Assembly: GCA_965644295.1 (NCBI GenBank)
Contig: CBFFRP010000123.1
Span: forward strand, 459,033-523,032
DNA from: Paraphysomonas bandaiensis
Lineage: Eukaryota; Chrysophyceae
Length of the DNA: 64,000 nt
Direction of reading: 5' to 3'
A model generated the notes under the pieces. It was not told the origin of the DNA and did no database searches. It was given only the letters and a program-made list of their open reading frames with translations. Shown here one piece after another: positions 48,139 to 60,270 of this stretch (position 1 is the first letter of the stretch; every line of letters starts with the position of its first letter). The position numbers and the translations under genes were made by a program.

Positions 48139-49318
48139 ATGATAAGAGCTCACTTTATTGCCGTGTCATTTGCTTTAATCGCATTTCTGGTAGGCGTAGA
48201 GTTTTATTGTGATGTCACGTGCATCTCATTTTTGTCGTAGATTAATTGCGAAGCCGGTGTTGATGGTATCAGGGACCGAGCTGTGAGCGATCTTGAAGAT
48301 GTGGTTTCGATGTCTGGAAATTCAGTGTTTGAGGAAGATTTGATAGAAATCAAGTACTTAAAAGAAAAGGTGGTATCACTGCAGTCAGAGGGCAAGACCA
48401 AGGAAGCGGAAATATTAGAGAAGCGAGTGAAAAGAAAGGTAAAATAAAGGGTATATATGTGTGTATTGTTGAATTTGTGTACTTAGATTGAGTTACTTCA
48501 TCAAGAGCTCTCCCACTCCTCCAGGTTAGCCACGTGTCTCTAAGTCTGTTTAATAAAACCTTACATCTTGCAGTGGCAGCGATACCGCAGATGCTAATGT
48601 GATGGAAAATTATCTTGAAAGGGAGTCGGTAGATCGAATGAGAGCCCGGGGAAGTCGTGGTTCACTAGATGCCGAAGAACGACTGAGGGATCGTGAGGAG
48701 CGGAAGCGCCAGCGAGACGCCAAAATGAAAGAACGTGAAGCCATTTTCTCAGATCGTTTCCGAAATATGAATCTCGAAGACTTCGATGATGAGAGCTATA
48801 TGCACCCGGATATGTATACGCGCAGTCATGACTTAAGCCGTGAGAGGAAGGACATCACGGAGAGGCATCAAGAACTCATTGATCATAGACAAAAAGTAAG
48901 GTTACTACCCCAGCATTCAAAATATTGCCGTCCTATTTTGCGCTATCGTATTTTACTCCATGCTCACTGTATGGTAGGATATTACAGCTCGCATTGAAAG
49001 TGCAGGTTTCTCACCAGAAGAGGAGGAACGACTTAAACAAGATCTTGCCGACTATCTTGCCATAGAGAAAGAGGTCATGGAAAGCAGGTACTGTAGAATT
49101 GCTTCCATTTCATGTTGTCATATGTGCGTAGAGCTTCGGATCGCTCTTCTAACCGTAAGAGAGAAGGACGCAAAAGCAAAGAGGAGAGGATGCAAGATAA
49201 GGAGGCCATGAAAGCACGCAGAAACCATGAACGTGAAAGAATGGAGGAGGCGCGTGAGAAACGGAAACAGATTGACAGCACCATTCGTGAGAAACTGACT
49301 GCTGTTCGAGAGCTTTAA
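48139..49318 (+). CDS. Secretory-pathway charged coiled-coil protein, weakly like receptor-associated protein (RAP)
   Basis: Six exons (48139-48189, 48241-48438, 48487-48524, 48574-48895, 48978-49087, 49132-49318) give 301 residues with matching phases. Exon 1 encodes a clear signal peptide (MIRAHFIAVSFALIAFL), so the protein enters the ER. The rest is highly charged and helical, rich in Arg, Glu and Lys. The segment SAGFSPEEEERLKQDLADYLAIEKEV resembles the third domain of alpha-2-macroglobulin receptor-associated protein, an ER chaperone. The C-terminus VREL could act as a weak HDEL-like retrieval signal (RAP itself ends HNEL). The RAP link is tentative; charged coiled coils give chance matches. 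I see no other family. Confidence 0.7.
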
Positions 49319-50074
49319 TGATAGCCTGCTATGGCATTCATCAATCTACGATTCGATGGAGGTAGTATTCGAGAATTGATCTATAATGTTGTTGTTGAGG
49401 ATATGAAAATGTCGGCTATAATAATTTTAACTGACAACGACCATCCTGAAATCATAAATGGGTACATGGAGCTCGTAAATTTCTCGCTACCAATAGCTGC
49501 TGTACTAGTCGTCTTCTTTCTATATTTATGCACTACCATTCAAGAATAGGAAAAAGTTGACTAGAAACTAGAACTATTAGTACATAAGCTAAGCTGAAAT
49601 TATTATATATCACAAATGCCTGCTTGGCCTTTTAGTTCTTTGTTAATAGTTAATAGATTTAGGAATAAGAAAATTTCTCCTTTATGGTTATTTTATCCTA
49701 TTAAATTATACTTATAGTAGACTGAATTACGTTTAGAGACATATAGTGAAAATTATAATGTTGTAACACTGTGATTGTAGAACACAACAATTACCAACAC
49801 CAATATTCTTTTTTACAAATCATATCTTTAACTGCTACTATATTTTCAGTTTCTTTGAATTTGGTATTCTTATTGTTGTAGTCTTGTAGATTTTGTATTT
49901 CATTGCTACATAGAATACAGGATAGCTACTGGCGATAACCTTCAACTAGCTACATGTACGTACGTAGGAGTTGGTTGTAGCCTAATATTCCCACTCAATA
50001 AACATATCAGAATATAGTACAACAAATGTGTCTACTTAGTATGATACCATTATGTGCATATGCTGATGGTGTAG
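49319..50074. other. Intergenic
   Basis: A+T-rich, with no supported gene. Confidence 0.5.
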
Positions 50075-50540
50075 CTTCTCCAGTAAGGCTTTAGTCATCA
50101 TGTGTGCTGTCATCTCTGCCGTTGGCACATGATTCAGCTTGACAATAGGTTTCCCACTTGCTCTCGAATCCAATGATACTTGATCCGAATATGCTTGGAA
50201 CGTTTATGGTTTACGGGTTCTGAGCTAGATCAATCGCATTCTTGCTGTCTATTCTTGTTGGAGACGCATCCTTACTGAGCTCAAATCCACGAAGTCCGAG
50301 CTCTGTCATCACCCCTCGTATCCATACAATCTCCTGAATAGCAGCATATGCTGACATGTATTCAGCTCCCATGGTCTAAGTAGCCACTGTTGGCTGTAGT
50401 CTTGACTGCCATGCAATTGGTGCACCCCGCAAACAGACAATATACCCTGTAGTAGATCTACAGGTATCTAGATCACCTGCCCAATCAGCATCGGAATACA
50501 CACGTAGAGGGTCTTCATCTAGGGCAATGATATCATCTAC
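50075..50540 (-). pseudogene. Ty1/copia retrotransposon remnant (RNase H region)
   Basis: The minus strand reads DEDPLRVYSDADWAGDLD, RSTTGYIVCLRGAPIAWQS, then a TAG stop in place of the usual Ser of VATSTxEAEY, then MGAEYMSAYAAIQEIVWIRG and a frame shift before KRSKHIRIKYHWIRE. These are the conserved copia RNase H and C-terminal blocks. At least one stop and one shift show that it is dead. I found no matching LTRs. Confidence 0.85.
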
Positions 50541-51763
50541 TTACACAAGTATCATTGTCCTAAGTACGTTCGTATAAATTGGTTGTAGCCTAATATATCC
50601 AAAGTATAGTCAGTGATAAACAATAATGTTGCAGTATGATGGATATGAGACCTCTATGAACTCATGAGTGAAAGTAGTCGGACACGTGCTATTTCGAAAA
50701 ATCAATTGCACTTATCGTTTGACTTACTATATTAAGGTGCTGAGGAAGAAAATGATTTTTAGTACATCCACGACATAACTTTCGTAACTATGCGAGTAGA
50801 ACTATGTTATGGGGGCATTTTCTAAGTGTGAACTCTCACGAAGATATGGTAGTCTTGCCTAATAGCAGTATATTACACTCATCTTCAATGAGGGAATAGA
50901 GTTAATTATGTTAAGATATGTCACAGTGCACCATACTGGTCCGTGTAGCAGAAAGAAAGTGGTATAACGCGACCCTGTAGACGCCATGCGCATGACACTT
51001 CTAGACTTCTTTAGTATAGATCCATGGACTTCAACACTTTCATACTTGACAGTACTACATGCAGCGGCTATTCTGCGAGTGTTGTGCTGGCTGGTCTGCT
51101 GAGATTTGATATGAACCACTGGTGTAGCAAATCCTTGGATATGATTGGCTGAATAAAAAAATCCTGTTTTCATTGCATTGAAGCTCCTTCTGCAGTTGTC
51201 CACACCAGGTTCAAGTGAAGGGAAAAACCCTCTGCACTGTCACCGCACATCGTTCTCATCAATGATTGATGGTGTGTTCTCATAGTAACTCGTGTATGGT
51301 GCCATCAATCAATGTTTGGAACTCGAAATATAATAGGGTGTCCCCAACAAGATTGAAAGAAGAATTGACGCTTCCCACCGGTAGATTCATTACACCATTC
51401 TAGGACATGCAAGAAGTGACGCAGTTTCCAATACAACGAGCTCTCCATAGGACGTTGCGATACTCAGACTTTCACCTTCTAGTGAACCGTGAAAATAGTC
51501 AACCAACGTATTGGCATCAGAAAATGTCAGATATGTGCGACACAATTAACGCAGACGATGTTGCAAGTAACATCATAATATACATTTTATTAAGTACATC
51601 AAATAACAAGGAACAGTAGACAGTTTTAAAGGAATATAAGTGTGCCTATAGAATTGTGTATGATATCATCGCATCTAACACAGTATAATACATCACCTAT
51701 ATTAGTACATGAATCATGCATTACAGCAAATAATGAATTGTGTTTTCCCCACTATAAGTAATG
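50541..51763. other. Intergenic; possible further copia debris
   Basis: A minus-strand frame at 50859-51203 has GSRYTTFFLLHG...TVTYL, which faintly recalls a copia integrase core. This is too weak to call. Confidence 0.35.
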
Positions 51764-51940
51764 TAGTGAATGTCTGATTATTTAGCAATAGGCGTTGAGA
51801 CCTTGCATCAATTAGTGGCTAGACACTATAAGTAATACAGTGCTTTATGCGTTGCTTGTTTTTGTGTGTTTGATATGCGTAGATATATAGGGACTGGGGG
51901 GTGCCCCATGCTGAGAGCGTAACTAATCACTGCGTGCGGC
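51764..51940 (-). repeat. Inverted LINE 3'-end fragment
   Basis: 51764-51822 is the exact reverse complement of 41195-41253. Shorter similarity (gtaactaatca) continues to about 51930. This is a severely 5'-truncated second copy of the LINE in minus orientation. Confidence 0.85.
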
Positions 51941-52807
51941 CCTCTAGTGGGGGCTGCTGAGTGTTGCGATCGCGCACTTCTACCTATGTGTACACATGGC
52001 ATAGTTCAGCGGTTCCCCACCCGAATTCTCACTGCATATTCAGCGCTGAATACCGTGTGATAATGATGTAGCTAGTTGGGTTCAGTAGGTAGCTAGCAAA
52101 TAACGTATGGGACTTAAACAAGTATTAGTTAGGTACCCACCCGGTCCCCACCCGGATCTACCTAAGTACGCGCTCTATAGGCGTAACAATACGGTGCTTG
52201 AAGTACTTCATCGGGAGAGTTTTAACAATAATAATAATTCAGCCTTACAATCTCAGTCCATTGTACAACTATATGTATAATAGCCTTTTACTCTGTACTC
52301 TGCAGTACGCTTACTAATATTTACCATTCGGCCTGCAGGATTTACAGAAACTGGAAATTTGTGCGTCTAGAAGCGCAGTTGTTTCTAGACTCAAAACTTA
52401 TTTTTTGAAACAGAATAATGTGCAGTGAGCTCTCTACGTCTTCAGCGTGTATCAGGAAATAAATAAATGGATTTTACTTAAAAGATGCTGACAATCTGAC
52501 AATACCGTCACTATACTAAGTATTTGTATTTTTACCACAGGGTTATAGTGTACGCATTACGTATAGCAAATGACTTGATTGGTTGTATATGATATGAACC
52601 ATACACTAGATTACCGTAGGAACTGCAGCAATATTGTTATTCGTAACACGATATAATTTTTTATTGTGTCTATAGTTTGCCGTATCATTTACGTTAATGT
52701 ACACTGGTACTAACTAAAAATAACATGGAGTGGATACTCCTATACGTGATACACAAACACTATATGATAGCAAATATTAATCAACTTTGTCATATTGATT
52801 GAATTAT
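51941..52807. other. Intergenic
   Basis: No supported gene or RNA. Confidence 0.5.
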
Positions 52808-53014
52808 CTTGGAGCACCAATTTCGGTGTAAAAGCCTAGTGAAATTATTAAATAATTCATTTTTTTGTATTCTTTAATTGGTGGCTTGGTGAATCCCATA
52901 AACACCTAGTCATTGTAACCTGAACGTAAGAATTATTTAAGGACTAGATTTTTAGCCCCTTGACTTCGGTTTTACACTATATTACACCAAATTGAGTAGG
53001 TCCAATAATAGATC
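52808..53014 (-). repeat. MITE-like repeat, copy B, inverted relative to 35420-35600
   Basis: Its reverse complement starts gatctattattggacct and contains caatgactaggtgtttatgg in the same order as copy A, with substitutions. It is non-coding. Confidence 0.75.
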
Positions 53015-56000
53015 GACGATGATACGTGATTGACTTGTACTATGAGTTGACGCAATGGTGAGTTTGCCTACAAAATAATTGATTGATTTAGAAGACATAT
53101 TTCATGGGTGCAAGTAATGAATGAAGAACAATATATGGTATCTTGAACAATTATATTATACTATTGTAATATGTATTGCTTTGCCTTACTTAAGTTCCTG
53201 CAATGTCCTGATACAGATTAAAACGAGCTGTGCTCACCGATATGAACCTTGAAGTCTGATTAACTGATATTATCATTTGGTCGTTCTATATAATCACATA
53301 ATTTTAAGCACATATAAAATTCGATACACCACTAAGCAAAACTTCGTAATACCAAGACAATAGCGCCAGACAAGACACGACTCAGCCTCAAGACGTCTAC
53401 AGCTTCTCAATTAAACTTGCTAATATCCAAAGCATATTAGCGTAGCCGTAGGCTACACAGTCTATTATCGGAGTGCAGTCGTTGGTGTGAAGATAGGTGA
53501 ACAAGATTCCCGGATATGGAATATTATTGAGTAATATTTTACTCCAACTTCCAACCAGCTACATCACCAGTCATTCATAAAACTAGAAATCGACCCCAGT
53601 TACTCAGTCATCTAAAATGAATTCCGGAAGCTGTGGATATGTCTATTGCTCTCTCAGTCTTCAGCCCGCATATTGTCCGGTCCTTTTATAAGTATAGTTA
53701 CGTTGCTTCTATAAGAGTGATAAACTCTAAACTCTAGAGCATAGACGAAAAACACGTCAGCTATTTATTTCTATATTAATAAATACAAGTGTTTGTTCGG
53801 CCGAGCGGTGAAGGCGATAATGATACAGCTAATTGCTTCTTTCAACTCACCGCGGCAGAGACGAATACAAATCCATAAATTACATTTTTTCCCTTGAAAA
53901 CCAGACAAAAAATACTCTGTGGAGGTCGAAATCCAGCAAAAACGACCATATCTAGATATTGTTCAGACGAAGTCATTTTACTGAGAGCGAGTTGTGGAGT
54001 TGTTGTTGACCTATAAACAAGAAGACATAGCTATCATTGTGGTGGACTGAAGGATCGAATAATCCACATGATCAAACGAATTTTAGTTTTGGTGACGCCC
54101 CCGCATCGGTCGCTTTATTTTGCTCCCGCAATCTACTGGACTCCCACATGATATATCACAACGTTAGCTTTTTACGTCCCTGATACTATATACACATAAG
54201 TGTATACTCTGTTGCGAATAGTGAAATGGATTGTTGAGGATGAAAAATTCACTACCGCGCGATATTACCTCTCTATAACAGGAATCAGTGGTTACAACAT
54301 CATATTTCTCTTAGATAGAAAATATGCATCCAACCTTTCTTATTCTCTGATGCACAGGTATAGATATGCTCAATGCAACTTGATATAGACGGTAAACTAC
54401 TTCTGGTCAATCATGAAGTTTCAATACTTGAATATATCGACAAATTTTGGTATTTTTGCTTTCAACAAGGGCTGTTGGGTGCGTCACATCTTGCTGTTCC
54501 ATGTCTCATCTATGAAGGTAACTGCAGGAAACATGTAACAGATGCTGACATCGATAATATGACCTTGGTTTATGTTATGCTTGGATTTCTCTTCCTACTG
54601 CAGTTAGTGTTTCACAGTGTCATCTGTACTAATGGCTGCATATATCATGCTGATACGCTATTCTAGTTCATTGTTGCAGATAGTATTTCTCAATCACAAA
54701 CTAATTTAAATATTCAACAAAATGACGTTGCGACATTGGTTTTGTAGCCGTAGTTGTGGTTCATATTATTGCATTCTAGGCTCACAAATACAAACCAGCT
54801 CTGCAATGATATTATGTTGCACATACACTCTTTGCTGAACAGTTGGTAAATTTCTCAAATATAAAAGCTGAGGTGAACAAGAACAAATTTATAATATTTC
54901 TTTATTAGTATACTCTTTACTTCAAACATGAACTCAAATTAAATCATCAATACGCTTTATGCACTTTGATGTAGTAGTTTTTAGATAGAAAGTGGTGGGT
55001 ATCATGTAAGAAAGTAAGAACACATAATACTGGTAGATGGTGTCTGATGCAGTCTGATCTCTGCTGCTTGTCGCATTTATAGTTTTTTAAGTTGCTTGTT
55101 TTATAGTGACTCTGACACATTTTCCTTGCATCCAACGCGGTGAAATTTAAAACTGAAATTATACAGTTCTATTAATTTATATTATCTTCGAAAACCTAGA
55201 CTAGTATTAAAGTTTTATTTATCACATTCTATAGCTGTACATATATGAATAGCATGCATAATCTTCATACAGTTTGATTTGAAGGATTTGACACAAAGAT
55301 CACACATCTTATTTTTTGTTGTTCTTATTGTGGGTCTCACCTGATGTCTGTGCATGAAGTGTATGATCGCGTTTCCTTCATTTTTCGTCCAGTGAATTAA
55401 CTGTTGCTGTGAATTGGATATTGTGGGAGGCTATATGAATACCTGCCCCGTACAAGTATAGAAATATGTTTGCTCAAATGTTACTTGATGTGTCCGTGTG
55501 CTGTCCAGTGGGCATATCAACTGCAAGCACACGAATACAGAGACTACCGAGCAGAGACCACCAAATACAGACCTTCTATTGTTTCATATTCGCCAAAGAA
55601 ACTCTAGAGGCACTTCAGAGAGCCAATGAAAACTGCGGGTTTTGCTTAGAATTCCTGTAATTTCGCGTATTCTGTGTATGACCAGTATGGTATACGCAAG
55701 TGTAGTGATGACGAGTCGAGTAGGAAGGCAGGTATCTATTATGGCCGTTTTTTTTTGCACTTTTCAGATGCACTTAAAATAACACTCAATGCATGTCTGA
55801 TTGCAGTGAAAGCATCATTAGAAACGTAGTGATTTTACCCATATTTCATTCTAAGTGACGAACTGCACTCATAATCTGAATCTTTTGATATTCATCCTCA
55901 AAGTGAGCCCCTTAAGAGGTTTTTGACCTCATTTCAGTTTTTGGTTTTTCAAAATGGCCGTTTTTTCCCTCTCAGATGACTGCAAATCACAGTCACTTAA

Positions 56001-57375
56001 AATAAATTGGAGTATTTGGAGATGGTCATTGCTCATAGCGGCCATGTGGCGATACAGGTAGACTAAATTCATAGTGCTTGACACGATGGTGCTCTTACTT
56101 TCAACTGATTCGCAGTATTTATGGTGATAAGTTCTGGTTGGGGAAAGGGGTCGATTTAGATACGCCTGCACACCACACCTGCGAATGACCTCATCTGACC
56201 TGTAGATATACACTCAACTATTGCTCATTATATGCGCAATACTATCAGCACACTACTTTGAGTATATGCTCTCCTCTGCGGCATTGTGCATCACATTTCT
56301 GAAATAAGCGTGTGTTTAGATTAGCCAGACGATGACTATAATGCTGCACCTCTGGAGCGAAATGGAGGCTCTGGTGAATTGAGGAGGAAAGGGGGAGGAC
56401 TCTGGAGCTATTTAGGGCTCAGGGTGACGCCCGGATTGAAAGTTCACTATTCTACAGGGGTCAGGGTGAGGCATGTGGAACAGCACATGTAGACAGTGAA
56501 ATTCATTGCACGGGGCTCTGCACGCAGTGGAACGTAGAGGGATCCATGTTGACGCAGCCCACCAGTGATCCTTGGCCGAATGTTATTGGAACTGTGGATG
56601 TGGTCAAACCAACTGGCGCTTCCCCCGTCATGACTGATTGCTGTCCTAAACTTTTCAATGGTTGAACACCCAGACTCATAGTGGGTCGACTATTGATCCA
56701 TGGGACATAAGGTACCCCTCTTGAGGAACAGCGGGAGCTCAGCAACAGCTTGCACTGGATAAAGGGCAGAGGGAACCTGGCCACCTCAGTATTCATACGA
56801 TTCATAGTACTAAATCTTGCTTTCCAAATATATGTCATTGATGTCGAGTAGTATAGGAGCACTACAAGTGCTAGATTAACTAAATTATTATTTTGAATTG
56901 TTTTTTTCTCTTGTATATTCACTAATATATATTATTTCTACTACTTAATTTATATTATGTTACACCCATTGAGATTTACTTAAAATCGGATATTGACTAT
57001 GTAGTAGAGGGTGGCTTAGTTTGGTCAACAAGAAGAAGTATGTAGCCATCAGTGTTGAACTTTATTACTTTCATTCAACTCGTAATTAAATTCCACACTG
57101 GAGAAAGAAAATATTCAAAATCCAAAACAAAAAACGATGTTACGTAAAATCATACATACGACAGAGTTAAAGTAGATACGAATATGTACTGCTGGTTTGT
57201 GGTATGTATGCGTTGACTTTGCATGAGCTGAAGTGATTACAATTGTATGCACTTTATCATGCGAAACATCCAAAGAAAATAAAGGACCGACCAGAAGGTC
57301 AAAAGAAAATAAAGGACCAAGTGGGGTCAAAACAAAATAAGAGACTCGCAAGTACGCGATTAAATAGCAAGAAAC
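53015..57375. other. Gene-poor region
   Basis: The open frames here (for example 54373-54666 on + and 56503-56922 on -) show no family resemblance and no splice-linked neighbours, so I do not call genes. A tRNA-like A-box stretch at about 53807-53825 is not followed by a proper tRNA. An imperfect direct repeat occurs at 55741-55780 and 55953-56005. Confidence 0.45.
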
Positions 57376-59908
57376 CTACGCCGCATCGATTGGCTCTCGG
57401 TCTGATTCCGATACATAAACCTCCTCTCTCTCCCTCACCACTCCCCCGTGCAGCTGTCTCAACTTGTCAGACATCGGACCTTCGAGCTTGGCTATGAGGT
57501 AGGCCTTCGTGCCAACCTTTAGCTCAGGATCAATAGGAGTAGTTGCCTTAGGAAGGACATTTAGTGCTGCCCTCAGGGCATCATTATTGGCCGTGCGCCA
57601 GTCATATTGCTGGTCGCGCACACGGAGTAGAAGGGCATCCACGATCTCAACATGTCGGTGATATTCTTCCATCTGGCGGCGCTCCTTTTCGTCCTTACGG
57701 CGCTCTTTAGCCTGTCGCTCTTCCTCCCTCCGAGCCATGTAGGCCTCAATACGCTCGGCCGTTGACAGCACTGCACAGTGCCCCGTAGTGGTGTTGGGCA
57801 TACCACCCCTCTCGTCCCCCCCCCCCCCCTCCCCTTCTGCATCCTGACCCCTCACCTCATTCTCTAGGGCAACGTCCAATACACTTAACGCACCGCGGGG
57901 AATTGAGGCTTTCTTGTATCGGGCCTCCTCTGCCCTCGCTTGGGCCTGTTCACGTGCCGGAGCGAGAAAACTAGACTGGAAGAACTGTGCCGAAATACTA
58001 CTAATAAGCACGCAATAGTTAATATCCCCAGGCTTGACCTCCTGGTAACGAACCCGCTTCATATTTGGGTTCTCCTCGCTGGGCTCCATGAGAGCGACTG
58101 GTCTGGGTGCCGAAAGCACCGATGCCTTACGGTCCATGTCCCGTTCATCCACATCATACACACCAGAGATAATACTATTAGATGTCACTTTGTCTCTATG
58201 AACCTCGGCCACCTCCTCTCCCTCCAAGGGATCAACTAAAGGCCAAGTCAACGTCTTAGCAAAGGCATGCTTGATGCAACCAGGTAGCGTGGGGTCAGAG
58301 GTAAACTCTTTCCATGCCTGATTGATTATTTTGTTGAAGTGAAAAACAATCATAGGCTCTCCTGGGTTTCTGTGCTTCCACCAGGAAAAGCACCTCCGAT
58401 AGGCAGCTTTAAGCTTGGCATTGGGCCCGTTATCGATGGGGGCGTCATTAACAGAGTTGTTAGCACAGAGGAAATTGATATACACTTTATGAGAAATAGC
58501 GTGCCGGATAGAGTTGGGGTCAAAGTGTGAGCTATGTCCATCAATGTAGACCCACTTAGCCCTGCCTGACGCTGACATCTCCGATACAGCTATTCGAAAG
58601 GTATTCCGGTCAGCATATCCCGACGGAGTAGAATCCACATGAAACGTGGGGTCGAGGTTGAGGTGCAAATGTCCCCTCATCGCCTCGCCATCACCACCCT
58701 GGTGAATGATGATGGGTCTTGTTGTCGACCCATCCGGGCGAATACCATACAGAAGTGTTACCCAGAAGGATGTATGCTCACCGTGTCTTGCAGAGAATCG
58801 CCTTTCCCTCCGCTCCTGGAAGAGTTTGAAGGTAGGGAAGGCGTGCCCCCAAGGGTCGAAACCAATTTCGTCCCAGTTCTCGATATCCTCCAGGTCTGGC
58901 CCATAAGACGGGAAGATCCCTTTCTCTATACACTCCCTGAGATGCTGTATGAACTTACGGGCCATAGTACTCGCCCGTGTCGGGCAGGCCGCTGCTGCCC
59001 GCTTGTAGGAAAGGTCAGATTTCTTCGTCAAAGCGGGCAAACAATTTTCACCAAGGTCAAAAGTGCACGACTTGAGAAAGTTGTCTCGAATAAAGGTTTT
59101 ACTGCATTTTGCATGATCAAGGCGTACCGACTCCGGGGTGTCCTCGCCTCCATTGGCAGTGCGTATAGCACTGGCATGGGCGCGGCAATATTCCCTGGCT
59201 AGGGCTTGCATCTGGGCATTGCTATATCTGCACCAACAATTACAAATTGTACATTGTATGCCATCATACACATCATACACTTTCATGTACATACCCATAT
59301 CCAGCTTTATCTTGAAGGTCCATCTTCGTAGCCATTATATCCCGATCCGCAATGGAGTAGAGCAAAGCTTTAGGACCAGACAGGGAGTAATCCAGCTCCA
59401 TGATGGCCTCCCGCAACACAGAATGGTTCGTTGAATCGTTCCGAAACACATTGAACTCCTTCGTGGTGAGTCCATACAACTCCCTGATGGCGTTCATGTC
59501 CCGCCCCTGGGTGCGGATAGAGACACCGTACTCCGTGAGAACATATTCAGCGCTCTTGCCATCTATTACCCTGGCAATAAGTCCTGCCCTACGCTCCTCA
59601 ACGGTATATACTTTGTAGCCCCGTTTGACGTCTACCTCAGGGATATTAGCGATTGTGTTGAGAATCGCCCTTTCAGTCTTCATACTGGGGAAGCTGCTCG
59701 TCTCTTCCGGCAGATCCGGCAAAGACTCTAACACCAAATTAACCTCTCGCTTGTGAGGTACATTTCCTGGAAGCACACCATACTGCTTGGCATGCTTAAC
59801 CTCAACCAAAACATTTCTTTTTCCCAATGGGGGCAATGTGACTTCGTCCATACGACTGTCAGTATGAGTATGAGTGATTCGGGGTCGTTGTGGACGTCCT
59901 CGCATCAT
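57376..59908 (-). CDS. Pogo/Tigger-type DDE transposase, apparently intact, one intron
   Basis: Exons 59295-59908 and 57376-59227 join in frame (67-nt intron) to 821 residues. The catalytic triad positions of the DDE_1 family are visible: NWDEIGF (first Asp), YIDGHSSHF (second Asp) and NDAPIDNGPNAKLK (third Asp). The context HVDSTPSGYADR and FNKIINQAWKEF is also of the CENP-B/jerky/pogo kind. The N-terminal 200 residues contain a charged region likely to bind DNA. A Glu/Arg coiled-coil lies near the C-terminus, with a Gly run encoded by a 14-base C tract (57816-57829 on the + strand). No stops or shifts, so the element is young or domesticated. I could not identify terminal inverted repeats. 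Confidence 0.88.
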
Positions 59909-60270
59909 ATTCGATCAATTCTGCATGAAAATCAGATCAGACAACGTCATCATGAGCAGTGATTTCTGTTTACTCTACCTGATACTAACTATATATAACT
60001 TAGTTCTTGTGTGCGTACGTGAGGATGGTTTATAGTAAGATTTAAGGTTGTTCTGATGTGATTCAACACATAAAAATCAGCCAATTCCGAAAAAGTAAAC
60101 CGGCCATTATAGGTACCTGCCTTCCTAGTATGTTTGTGATGTGGATGGATATGATATCATATACACAGCAGTGCAGCACATACATATATATGCCATAGAA
60201 GGAGGTCCATGGTATATAGCATATAATCCTCTCGTGTTATGTTCTAGAAACTCGGTGCAAGAGATAAAGC
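59909..60270. other. Spacer between transposase and glycosyltransferase
   Basis: The 362 bases contain no feature I can name. Confidence 0.4.

Noticed and set aside
50859-51203. Copia integrase fragment on the minus strand
   Set aside because: Only a short stretch (GSRYTTFFLL) is suggestive; the zinc-binding and DDE residues cannot be found.
53797-53880. tRNA-Ser/Leu-like stretch (ggccgagcggtgaaggc, a good A-box and D-arm)
   Set aside because: The anticodon stem does not pair, and no T-arm with a GTTCGANTC-type B-box follows at the right distance. At best it is a tRNA-derived remnant.
54200-54666. Two consecutive plus-strand frames with hydrophobic stretches
   Set aside because: No start context, splice link or family similarity; A+T-rich DNA gives such frames by chance.
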